From Paracoccaceae bacterium (GTDB lineage Bacteria > Pseudomonadota > Alphaproteobacteria > Rhodobacterales > Rhodobacteraceae), in contig PXDM01000303.1 in NCBI GenBank assembly GCA_003565055.1, forward strand, positions 1 through 22,831: DNA of 22,831 nt. The letters run 5' to 3'. Below, in pieces: positions 16,146 through 22,729 of the stretch; within the stretch, counting starts at the first letter, position 1, and each line of letters opens with the position of its first letter. Under the pieces are notes generated by a model, which did not search any database, was not told the DNA's origin, and saw only the letters and a program-made list of their open reading frames with translations. The position numbers and the translations under genes were made by a program.

Positions 16146-16723
16146 GCGAGTGCCGCCGCATGATCGAGGAAATTGCGCAGCATCGCGTGGCCATGTTCAG
16201 AGCGGATGCTCTCGGGGTGGAATTGCACGCCCTCGATGGGCAGGTCGCGATGGCGCAGGCCCATGATCAGCCCGTCTTCGAGCCAGCTTGTGATCTCCAG
16301 GCAGTCGGGCAGGCTCTCGCGATCGACGACGAGCGAATGGTAGCGCGTCGCCATCAGGGGCGAGGGCAGGCCCTTGAACCCCCCCGCGCCAGAGTGGTGC
16401 ATTTGCCCCAATTTGCCATGCACAATGTCCGGAGCCCGGACAACGCGCCCGCCAAAGGCCTGGCCGATGGTCTGATGGCCGAGACACACGCCAAGCAGGG
16501 GCACGCGCGCCTCCGCCGCTGCGAGGGTCAGGGGCAGGCAGATCCCGGCCTGATCCGGGTCGCAGGGGCCGGGCGACAGAACGATCGCAGCGGGGCGCAG
16601 GGCCATTGCCTGCTGCACATCAAGCGCATCGTTGCGATAGACCGTCACATCCGCGCCGAGTTCGCCGAAATAATGCACCAGATTATAGGTGAAGCTGTCA
16701 TAATTGTCGATCAGGAGCAGCAT
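16142..16723 (-). CDS. trpG: Anthranilate synthase glutamine amidotransferase subunit
   Basis: TrpG supplies ammonia from glutamine to the TrpE subunit for anthranilate formation. The 193-residue class I glutaminase carries the triad Cys80 (LLGVCLGHQ), His169 and Glu171 (VQFHPES). It also has the oxyanion segment LSPGPCDP and the family opening MLLLIDNYDSFTYNLV. That opening fixes the start at 16723, although the Shine-Dalgarno is weak. A longer in-frame reading to 16798 has no support. It is the first gene of the run trpG-trpD-trpC-moaC-moeA; trpE is not in the window. A PabA role (folate synthesis) shared with TrpE partnership is possible, as in many bacteria. Identification is secure. Confidence 0.96.
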   Translation of the reverse strand: MLLLIDNYDSFTYNLVHYFGELGADVTVYRNDALDVQQAMALRPAAIVLSPGPCDPDQAGICLPLTLAAAEARVPLLGVCLGHQTIGQAFGGRVVRAPDIVHGKLGQMHHSGAGGFKGLPSPLMATRYHSLVVDRESLPDCLEITSWLEDGLIMGLRHRDLPIEGVQFHPESIRSEHGHAMLRNFLDHAAALA

Positions 16724-16834
16724 GGCGCGGGGTCCGATGGGTTGGCCGGGGTCCCGACTACATGCCCGCGCCGCAGGGCCAAGGTCAAGGGCATGCATGT
16801 CAATCTGTTTGATCCTGTTCCGTATTTATGGGAA

Positions 16835-16847
16835 TGTTAACGTAACA
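16835..16847. promoter_or_regulatory. Small dyad in the trpG / deacetylase divergent region
   Basis: TGTTA-ACG-TAACA is a perfect five-base inverted repeat in the 170-base spacer between trpG and the divergent deacetylase gene, 47 bases before the latter's GTG. It could be an operator or part of a promoter. The dyad is short enough to be chance, and I see no trp-leader peptide or attenuator around it. Confidence 0.25.
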
Positions 16848-16893
16848 AGCGCGAAGACAGCGCGGGGCAGGTTGAAAAATCGTGGAGTAGGGT

Positions 16894-18243
16894 GTGGATA
16901 AGTCTTTACTTGCAGGGCTCGGAGTCGGGACCGCGCTTGTGGTCGCGGGCTTCACGGGCAGCGCCGTTCTGTTTCCGCCTTCCCCGCAACCTGCCGACAT
17001 GGTGCAGCAGGACGTGGCGCAGGATTTGGTGTCGGAGCCGGAGCCCGTCGAAGAGCCCGCCCCGCAAGACGCAGCGCCAGAGCCAGAGCCAGAGCCCGCA
17101 GCCGAAGACGGGCCAGCGGAGCCATTGGTGCCAGAGTCCGATGCCGATATCCCCGCTCCAGAGATGGACGACGCCACGCAAGACATGCTGCCTGATAGCG
17201 GCCCGGACATGCCACAAGGCAGTGCAGGCAGCGCCGAAGGCGTGGCAGACGATCTGTTGCCAGTGAGCCCCGCACCGGAGCCCGAGGCCGCAGCGACCCG
17301 TCTGCCCTCCGGGATTCAGCCTGCACCGCGCGGTGAGCGCGCGCCCGCGCTGCCGCAAGTGCTGCCATCAGCGCCCGCCGCGTCGGAGGCCGAACCCCCG
17401 ATCACAGCAGCCCCGCCGGAAGACGCGCTCGCCGCCGCGCCCAGACCCGGCACGGAGCCTGCCACTGCACAGCCCGGCGCGCGCATATCCCGCCTGCCGC
17501 AGATCGGTGGCACGGATGCGCCCTTGGCACGCGCAGCGGATGTGCCGCCCCCGAGTGAGGCCGTCGTCACTGCGCTTGAGCGCAATTCGCTTTACGCGGG
17601 CACTGAGGACCGCGCACGCATGGCCGTTATTCTCGCGGATCCCGGCTTGCCCAGCTCAATGCGTCAGGCGCTGGCGGAGGTTGACCTGCCCCTGACGATT
17701 GCGCTCAATCCGCTCGACAGTTCAGCAACCGAGGCGGCGGAGCTTTACCGTGATGCGGGCAAGGAAGTCGTGATCCTGGCGACAAGCATCCCCGAAGGCG
17801 CAACAGCGAGCGATCTGGATGTGACCTTCAGCGCGTTTTTTGCCGCAGTTCCGACGGCTGTGGCAGTGATTGATCTGCCTGAAAGCGGGTTCGCGCGCAA
17901 TGTCGGGCTGTTGTCGCAAGTGCTGCCGCTTCTGGCGCAGGACGGGCATGGGCTTTTGACCTTCTCGGGCGGTCTGGCCCAGTCGGCGCGTGCGGCGCAG
18001 TCATCGGGCATCACGCATGCGGAGGTGTTCCGCAGTCTTGATGCGGGGGATGAGAGCGCCTTCACGATCCGCCGCTTTCTCGACCGTGCCGTGTTTCAGG
18101 CCAGCCAGACCGGGCAGGTGATCGTGTTCGGGGACGCCTCCAACGCGGCAACGATGGAGGCCATCGAGATGTGGACCGGGGACGGGCCTCCTGAACAGGT
18201 CGCGATTGCGCCCGTGTCGGGGATTTTGCTGAACTCCCGGTGA
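16894..18243 (+). CDS. Divergent polysaccharide deacetylase family protein, likely inactive
   Basis: A 449-residue inner-membrane-anchored protein. Residues about 5-27 form one membrane segment. A long Pro/Ala/Glu-rich linker follows (about 30-235, with PEPEPVEEPAP-like runs), suited to reach into the periplasm. The C-terminal 210 residues resemble the YibQ / divergent polysaccharide deacetylase fold (AVILADPGLPSSMRQALAEV, LPLTIALNPLD, FTIRRFLDRAVFQA, VIVFGDASNAATMEAIEMW). The motifs that would hold metal and catalysis in YibQ-type proteins appear changed: the IDDLG-like pair reads LADPG, and the histidines expected in the following blocks are absent. I infer a non-catalytic, binding or cell-envelope role. 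The start is GTG at 16894 with GGAG six bases upstream. It is divergent from trpG. Family call is moderate to good; the function is unknown. Confidence 0.78.
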   Translation: MDKSLLAGLGVGTALVVAGFTGSAVLFPPSPQPADMVQQDVAQDLVSEPEPVEEPAPQDAAPEPEPEPAAEDGPAEPLVPESDADIPAPEMDDATQDMLPDSGPDMPQGSAGSAEGVADDLLPVSPAPEPEAAATRLPSGIQPAPRGERAPALPQVLPSAPAASEAEPPITAAPPEDALAAAPRPGTEPATAQPGARISRLPQIGGTDAPLARAADVPPPSEAVVTALERNSLYAGTEDRARMAVILADPGLPSSMRQALAEVDLPLTIALNPLDSSATEAAELYRDAGKEVVILATSIPEGATASDLDVTFSAFFAAVPTAVAVIDLPESGFARNVGLLSQVLPLLAQDGHGLLTFSGGLAQSARAAQSSGITHAEVFRSLDAGDESAFTIRRFLDRAVFQASQTGQVIVFGDASNAATMEAIEMWTGDGPPEQVAIAPVSGILLNSR

Positions 18244-18265
18244 TCGGGGCGCATTGCCGGGATCA

Positions 18266-18293
18266 CGCGCGCATGGGCCGAAAACCGCGCGCG
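18266..18293. terminator. Hairpin between convergent genes
   Basis: CGCGCGC (18266-18272) pairs with GCGCGCG (18287-18293), with an inner GG/CC pair and a two-base bulge, in the 51-base gap between the deacetylase-like gene and pccR, which converge here. There is no T-tract on either side, so it is at best a partial terminator. Confidence 0.3.
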
Positions 18294-18294
18294 C

Positions 18295-19686
18295 CTATTC
18301 GATCTGATAGGGCAAAAGGTCGCGCGTGTCATGGTCGATACGCAGTCGCCGCTCCAGCGGCGGGACGGAGCGCTGATGGCAGTCGTCGCGTTCGCAGATG
18401 CGGCAGGAAATGCCAATCGGATCGAAGGCCGCAGCGCGGCTGATATCCATCCCGTCCGAATAGACCAGCGCGCCGGCATGGTCGATCTCGCAGCCCAGAC
18501 AGATCGCATAGCGCCGCACGGGTGCGTGAAACGCCCCGCCGCCCTTGGTCACGGCCAGCGCAAGGCAGAAGTAGCGCATCCCGTCGGGCGTTTCGGCCAG
18601 CTGGCGCAGGAACCGGCCCGGCGTCTCGAAGGCGCGATGCACGTTCCAGAGCGGGCAGGCGCCGCCGAAACGCGCGAATTGCAGTCGCGTGGCCGAATGG
18701 CGCTTTGTGATCGTGCCCGCCTGATCGACGCGCACGAAGAAAAACGGCACGCCCTTCGCGCCGGGGCGCTGCAGCGTCGAGAGCCGGTGCGCGACCTGCT
18801 CGATGGACGCACCGAATTGCTCGGCGAGTGTCTCAAGATCGTGACGCGTGGCAATCGCGGCCTCCTGAAAGCGCCGGTAGGGCATCAGCGCGGCCCCGGC
18901 GAAGTAATTGGCCAGCCCGATTTTTGCGATGGCGCGCGACTCAGGCGACTGGAACCGTGCCAGATCGAGCGTTGCTTCCAGCAGGTCGCTCTGGCTCATC
19001 AGCGCCACCTGATGCAGAAGCTGGAAAGCTTGCGTTGCCCGCGTCGCCTTGGCCGAGATTTCCAGCACGCGGCTGTCCGGGTCCAGCCGCCGCAACGCGC
19101 GGCCCTGTGTGTGGCGCAGCGTGATCTTGTGGCGGGCAAGCGCCTCGCTCGCGAGCGTCATCACATCGCGCCCGCTGGTCGCGAAATGCTCGGCGGCGCG
19201 GTCCACAGCGTCGATGTAATTGTCGCAATAGTGGAAGAAATCGCGCACTTCTTCCCAGGGGCTGAGCCGCAGCGTGCTGTCCTCGCGCCCCAGCGCCTCA
19301 TCGAGCGAGGCGAGTTGTTCCTGCCCCTGCCGATAGGCGCGGTGCAGATCGAGGAAGGCGCGCGCAAATCCCGGTGCATTCGCGCCCACCAACCGCAGAT
19401 CGGGCAGGGCCGGGGCGGCCTTGGCGAAAAGCGGGTCGGCCAGCGCTTCGCGCAGATCCGAGACCAGCCGCTCGCTGTCGCCTGCCGACAGTTCGGTCAC
19501 ATCCATCCCGAATTCGCGCGCCAGCGCCAGCACCACGCCCGTCGAGAGCGGGCGGTTGTTGTTCTCCATCTGGTTGAGATAGGGCAGCGAAATCCCCAGC
19601 CGCGCGGCGTAATCCTTCTGCGTCAGGCCCAGATGGTTGCGCGTCTCGCGCAGTTTCGCACCAGCATAGAGTTTCTGTGGGGGCAT
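18295..19686 (-). CDS. pccR: PccR-like short-chain fatty acyl-CoA regulator (ScfR family)
   Basis: ScfR-family regulators sense short-chain acyl-CoAs; PccR of Rhodobacter sphaeroides controls propionyl-CoA carboxylase. The 463-residue protein has an N-terminal XRE helix-turn-helix (about 6-62, LGLTQKDYAARLGISLPYLN). A middle IrrE/ImmA-like region (about 170-290) follows, in which the protease motif HExxH is replaced by His225-Gln-Val-Ala-Leu, so peptidase activity is unlikely. The C-terminal DUF2083-type region has a cysteine cluster: C396LGC399 and C428RIC431ERDDC436. I chose the ATG at 19686, with GAGG four bases upstream, over an in-frame start further up that would run into the operator. 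A paired TTTGCAAA-type site sits just before the gene, which suggests autoregulation. pccB lies two genes away, beyond the MFS gene. Family is secure; the PccR name rests on context and site. Confidence 0.9.
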   Translation of the reverse strand: MPPQKLYAGAKLRETRNHLGLTQKDYAARLGISLPYLNQMENNNRPLSTGVVLALAREFGMDVTELSAGDSERLVSDLREALADPLFAKAAPALPDLRLVGANAPGFARAFLDLHRAYRQGQEQLASLDEALGREDSTLRLSPWEEVRDFFHYCDNYIDAVDRAAEHFATSGRDVMTLASEALARHKITLRHTQGRALRRLDPDSRVLEISAKATRATQAFQLLHQVALMSQSDLLEATLDLARFQSPESRAIAKIGLANYFAGAALMPYRRFQEAAIATRHDLETLAEQFGASIEQVAHRLSTLQRPGAKGVPFFFVRVDQAGTITKRHSATRLQFARFGGACPLWNVHRAFETPGRFLRQLAETPDGMRYFCLALAVTKGGGAFHAPVRRYAICLGCEIDHAGALVYSDGMDISRAAAFDPIGISCRICERDDCHQRSVPPLERRLRIDHDTRDLLPYQIE

Positions 19687-19709
19687 GGGGCCTCGACTGA
19701 GTTTGCGGC

Positions 19710-19729
19710 TTTGCAAGTCAGTTTGCAAA
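19710..19729. promoter_or_regulatory. PccR-type operator upstream of pccR
   Basis: TTTGCAAG (19710-19717), a four-base spacer TCAG and TTTGCAAA (19722-19729) match the motif TTTGCAAA-N4-TTTGCAAA that I recall for R. sphaeroides PccR in 15 of 16 motif bases. A third partial copy, TTTGCGGC, lies directly beside it at 19702-19709. The site starts 24 bases before the pccR ATG and lies downstream of a TTGACC (19747-19742, minus strand) that could be a -35, so binding would be expected to repress pccR. Confidence 0.75.
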
Positions 19730-19743
19730 GCGCCGCGCAGCGG

Positions 19744-20976
19744 TCAAGCCGAAATCTGCTTCTCGTGGTAGAGCACATAGCGATGCGGCACGATCCCCAG
19801 CCCGGTCGTGGCCGCCATAAGCCAGATCAGCGGCAATGCGCACGTCTCGGGCGTCAGGATCGCACCGGCCAGCGCCGAGAGCGCCGCGCCCCCGCCGATC
19901 ATGATCGCGCCGCCTATGCCGCTCGCGGTGCCTGCGAGATGCGGGCGCACGGACATCATGCCCGATGTGGCCGAGGGCAGCAGCATGCCGTTGCCAAGCC
20001 CGATGAAGACGAAACAGCCGAAGAAAATCAGCGGATGCGCGGGCAGGGCAAGGAACAGGAGCAAAAGCAGCACCATACCGCCAAAGGCCACCAGCGCACC
20101 GACGAGGATCATCGGGTTGATCCCGACACGCGCGGCAAAGCGGCCCGAGAGGAAATTGCCCACTGCATAGCCGACCGCAGGTGCCCCGAAGAAGACGCCG
20201 AGGATCGCGGGGCTCATCCCGAAGACCGTTGCGCCGACGAAAGGCGCGCCGCCCAGATAGGCGAAGAACGCGCCCGAGGCGAAGGTCGCGGTCCCGCAAT
20301 AGCCCCAGAAACGCCGCGCGCGCATCAATTCGGGCAATTCGCGCAGCACACCCGACATGGAGCCGCCGAGATCGCGCTTCGTCTCTCCCATGTCGCGCCA
20401 GGTCAGTGCCAGCACGCCAAGCCCCGCGACCAGCATCAGCGCGAAACTGCCGCGCCAGCAGAAGAGCTCATCGAGCGCGCCGCCCATCGCAGGCGCGATC
20501 ATCGGCACAATCGCCATGCCCATTGTCACATAGCCGATGCGCGAGGCGGCCGCCCCCTCGTCGAGCACATCGCGGATCGCGGCGCGGCTGACGACGATGG
20601 CGGTCACGACGACGGCTTGCAGCATCCGGAAGATCAGGAACATCGTGGCCGAGGTCGCGAGCAAGGTGCCGATCGTCGCGAGGATGAAGCCGATCAGCGC
20701 CGCGATCATCACCGGCCTGCGCCCGAAACGGTCCGAAATCGTGCCGATGAAGAGTTGCAGCACCGCATTGACCAGCAGATAGAGCGAGACCGAAAGCTGC
20801 ATCACCGCGTAATCCGTGCCGAAATAGGCCGTCATCGTGGGCAGCGAGGGCAGAAACACATTCATCGCCAGCGCCGCGATGGAGGCTTGCGCAACCAGCG
20901 TCGCGACATGGGGCGGGGTCGCGGCGTCCAGAAACCTGACAGGGGCCGTCTGGGGCGCGGCGGGGCTCTGCGTCAT
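19744..20976 (-). CDS. MFS transporter, Bcr/CflA-like
   Basis: A 410-residue inner-membrane protein with about twelve hydrophobic segments, of the drug/proton antiporter branch that includes Bcr and CflA. The motif A equivalent GTISDRFGRRPVM follows helix 2. The N-terminal ALAMNVFLPSLPTMTAYFGT and the mid-protein VIVSRAAIRDVLDEG-like segment (the RAxxRD motif) are typical of Bcr/CflA. I chose the ATG at 20976 because AGGAAAGAG lies eight bases upstream on the minus strand. It ends 57 bases before pccR on the same strand and is divergent from pccB. Its location suggests a link to short-chain acyl metabolism, for example acid export, but the family is better known for drug efflux and no substrate can be read. 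A 20-base palindrome 35-54 bases before its start may be its operator. Confidence 0.88.
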   Translation of the reverse strand: MTQSPAAPQTAPVRFLDAATPPHVATLVAQASIAALAMNVFLPSLPTMTAYFGTDYAVMQLSVSLYLLVNAVLQLFIGTISDRFGRRPVMIAALIGFILATIGTLLATSATMFLIFRMLQAVVVTAIVVSRAAIRDVLDEGAAASRIGYVTMGMAIVPMIAPAMGGALDELFCWRGSFALMLVAGLGVLALTWRDMGETKRDLGGSMSGVLRELPELMRARRFWGYCGTATFASGAFFAYLGGAPFVGATVFGMSPAILGVFFGAPAVGYAVGNFLSGRFAARVGINPMILVGALVAFGGMVLLLLLFLALPAHPLIFFGCFVFIGLGNGMLLPSATSGMMSVRPHLAGTASGIGGAIMIGGGAALSALAGAILTPETCALPLIWLMAATTGLGIVPHRYVLYHEKQISA

Positions 20977-21010
20977 CTTCTCTTTCCTGCGCGGGCGTGG
21001 CTGCATCCGG

Positions 21011-21030
21011 TTGGTGAACACGTTCACAAA
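21011..21030. promoter_or_regulatory. Unassigned 20-base palindrome upstream of the MFS gene
   Basis: Arms TTGGTGAAC (21011-21019) and GTTCACAAA (21022-21030) match at eight of nine positions around a two-base centre; the inner six base pairs are perfect. The site lies 35-54 bases upstream of the MFS start and about 160 bases before pccB. Size and symmetry resemble TetR- or LacI-family operators. No such regulator gene is in the window. Confidence 0.55.
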
Positions 21031-21034
21031 ATAA

Positions 21035-21051
21035 CCTTTGCGCGACAAAGG
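21035..21051. promoter_or_regulatory. Short inverted repeat CCTTTG-N5-CAAAGG
   Basis: A perfect six-base inverted repeat with a five-base centre (CGCGA), placed between the 20-base palindrome and the tandem repeats. Its left arm contains a TTTGC half-site of the kind seen in the PccR motif. It may belong to the same control region; on its own it is weak evidence. Confidence 0.35.
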
Positions 21052-21063
21052 CAAGTCGCATCT

Positions 21064-21121
21064 GGCTTTGCATATTTTCCAAAATTTTGCCTGCGGGCTT
21101 TGCAAATTTTCCGAATTTTGC
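21064..21121. repeat. Tandem repeat upstream of pccB, probable PccR control region
   Basis: Two direct copies with a 32-base period: 21064-21090 and 21096-21121. Both start GGCTTTGCA, share ATTTTCC in the middle and end TTTTGC. The second contains an exact TTTGCAAA octamer (21099-21106). In each copy GCA(A/T)A and TTTGC face each other as an inverted pair. The region is far more A/T-rich than the genes around it and ends just before the likely pccB -35 position. Spacing between octamer-like elements differs from the N4 rule by a base or more, so the fit to the known PccR motif is partial. Confidence 0.6.
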
Positions 21122-21150
21122 TTCCCTGCGGCGCTGCGGGCTTCTATGGT
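21122..21150 (+). promoter_or_regulatory. Possible pccB promoter
   Basis: TTCCCT (21122-21127), a 17-base spacer and TATGGT (21145-21150) would start transcription about 30 bases before the pccB ATG. The -35 is very poor, which would fit a promoter that needs an activator bound to the repeats immediately upstream. Confidence 0.35.
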
Positions 21151-21186
21151 CCGGCGAAACTCAGACGGCACGGCGGAGGGGCGCTC

Positions 21187-22719
21187 ATGAAAGACATCCT
21201 GCAACAGCTCGAAGAACGGCGCGGCATTGCCCGGTTGGGCGGCGGCGAGAAGCGTATCGCCTCGCAGCATTCCAAGGGCAAGCTGACCGCGCGCGAGCGG
21301 ATCGAGCTTCTGCTCGATGAGGGCAGTTTCGAGGAATTCGACATGTTCGTGGCCCATCGCTGCGTCGATTTCGGCATGCAGGCCGAGCGCCCGGCGGGCG
21401 ACGGGGTTGTGACCGGCTGGGGCACGGTCAACGGGCGGCAGGTCTATGTTTTCGCGCAGGATTTCACTGTCATGGGCGGCTCCGTGTCGGAAACCCATGC
21501 CGCCAAGATCTGCAAGATCATGGATATGGCCATGCAAAACGGCGCGCCGGTGATCGGGCTCAATGACTCGGGCGGGGCGCGGATTCAGGAGGGCGTGGCG
21601 AGCCTTGCCGCTTACGGCGAAGTCTTCGACCGCAATATCCGCGCCTCGGGTGTGGTGCCGCAGATCAGCGTCATCATGGGGCCTTGCGCGGGCGGCGCGG
21701 TCTATTCGCCAGCCATGACTGACTTCATCTTCATGGTGAAGGATTCGAGCTACATGTTCGTCACCGGCCCTGATGTGGTCAAGACGGTGACCAATGAGCA
21801 GGTCACCGCCGAAGAACTCGGCGGGGCCGTCACCCATACGCGGAAATCCTCCGTCGCCGATGCGGCCTTCGAGAATGACGTCGAGGCAATGATCGAAGTA
21901 CGCCGTCTGATCGACTTCCTGCCGCTCAACAACCGCGAGAAACCGCCGGTGCGGCCCTTCTTCGACGACCCTGCGCGGCTGGAGCCGAGCCTCGACAGTC
22001 TGATCCCGGACAATCCGAACACGCCCTATGACATGAAGGAACTGATCCTCAAAATCGCGGATGAGAGCGATTTCTACGAGATTCAGGCTGAATTCGCGAA
22101 GAATATCATCACGGGCTTCATCCGTCTGGAAGGCCGGACCGTGGGCGTCGTCGCGAACCAGCCGATGGTTCTGGCGGGCTGCCTTGATATCGACAGTTCG
22201 CGCAAGGCCGCGCGCTTCGTGCGCTTCTGCGATGCGTTCGAGATCCCGATCCTGACACTTGTGGACGTGCCGGGCTTCCTGCCGGGGACGGGTCAGGAAT
22301 ATGCAGGCGTGATCAAGCACGGCGCGAAACTGCTTTATGCTTACGGCGAAGCGACGGTGCCGAAAGTGACCGTGATCACGCGCAAGGCTTATGGTGGGGC
22401 CTATGTGGTGATGGCCTCGAAGCATATGGGCGCGGATTTCAACTATGCCTGGCCGACCGCAGAGATCGCGGTGATGGGGTCCAAGGGCGCGGTGGAAATC
22501 CTTTATCGCTCCGAACTAGGCGATGCGGAAAAGACCGCAGCGCGGATCAACGAATATGAAGAGCGCTTCGCCAATCCCTTCGTGGCGGCTGAAAAAGGCT
22601 TCATCGACGAGGTGATCATGCCGCAATCGACCCGCAAGCGCGTGGCGCGGGCCTTCGCGGCGTTGCGCAACAAGGCGCTGCATACACCATGGAAGAAACA
22701 CGACAATATCCCGCTCTGA
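21187..22719 (+). CDS. pccB: Propionyl-CoA carboxylase beta subunit
   Basis: PccB is the carboxyltransferase half of propionyl-CoA carboxylase; it transfers CO2 from biotin on PccA to propionyl-CoA, giving methylmalonyl-CoA. The 510-residue protein has the complete family architecture: KGKLTARERIELLLDEGSFEE at the N-terminus, FTVMGGSVSETHA and LNDSGGARIQEGV in the N-terminal crotonase-like domain, and the oxyanion-hole region GPCAGGAVYSPA (about 164-175). The C-terminal domain has VDVPGFLPGTGQE and KAYGGAYVVMASKHMGAD (about 399-416). Similar enzymes use acetyl-CoA or methylcrotonyl-CoA; the close pccR-like gene favours propionyl-CoA. A GGAGGGG Shine-Dalgarno (21175-21181) lies five bases before the ATG. 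The open frame continues far upstream, but only as antisense of pccR and the MFS gene. pccA is not in the window. Confidence 0.97.
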   Translation: MKDILQQLEERRGIARLGGGEKRIASQHSKGKLTARERIELLLDEGSFEEFDMFVAHRCVDFGMQAERPAGDGVVTGWGTVNGRQVYVFAQDFTVMGGSVSETHAAKICKIMDMAMQNGAPVIGLNDSGGARIQEGVASLAAYGEVFDRNIRASGVVPQISVIMGPCAGGAVYSPAMTDFIFMVKDSSYMFVTGPDVVKTVTNEQVTAEELGGAVTHTRKSSVADAAFENDVEAMIEVRRLIDFLPLNNREKPPVRPFFDDPARLEPSLDSLIPDNPNTPYDMKELILKIADESDFYEIQAEFAKNIITGFIRLEGRTVGVVANQPMVLAGCLDIDSSRKAARFVRFCDAFEIPILTLVDVPGFLPGTGQEYAGVIKHGAKLLYAYGEATVPKVTVITRKAYGGAYVVMASKHMGADFNYAWPTAEIAVMGSKGAVEILYRSELGDAEKTAARINEYEERFANPFVAAEKGFIDEVIMPQSTRKRVARAFAALRNKALHTPWKKHDNIPL

Positions 22720-22729
22720 GGGGGTCGAC

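Noticed and set aside
16724..16893. A possible trp leader peptide or attenuator before trpG.
   Set aside because: I found no short frame with clustered tryptophan codons followed by alternative hairpins and a T-tract on the trpG strand.
19744..22425. A minus-strand open frame of nearly 900 codons ending with the MFS gene.
   Set aside because: The extension beyond 20976 runs through the pccB promoter and antisense of pccB. The MFS family N-terminus and a good Shine-Dalgarno place the start at 20976.
18331..22719. A plus-strand open frame of more than 1,400 codons ending with pccB.
   Set aside because: Its upstream two thirds are antisense to pccR and the MFS gene, with an Arg/His/Gln-rich composition typical of the shadow frame in high-GC DNA. 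Only the part from 21187 has a ribosome-binding site and family similarity.
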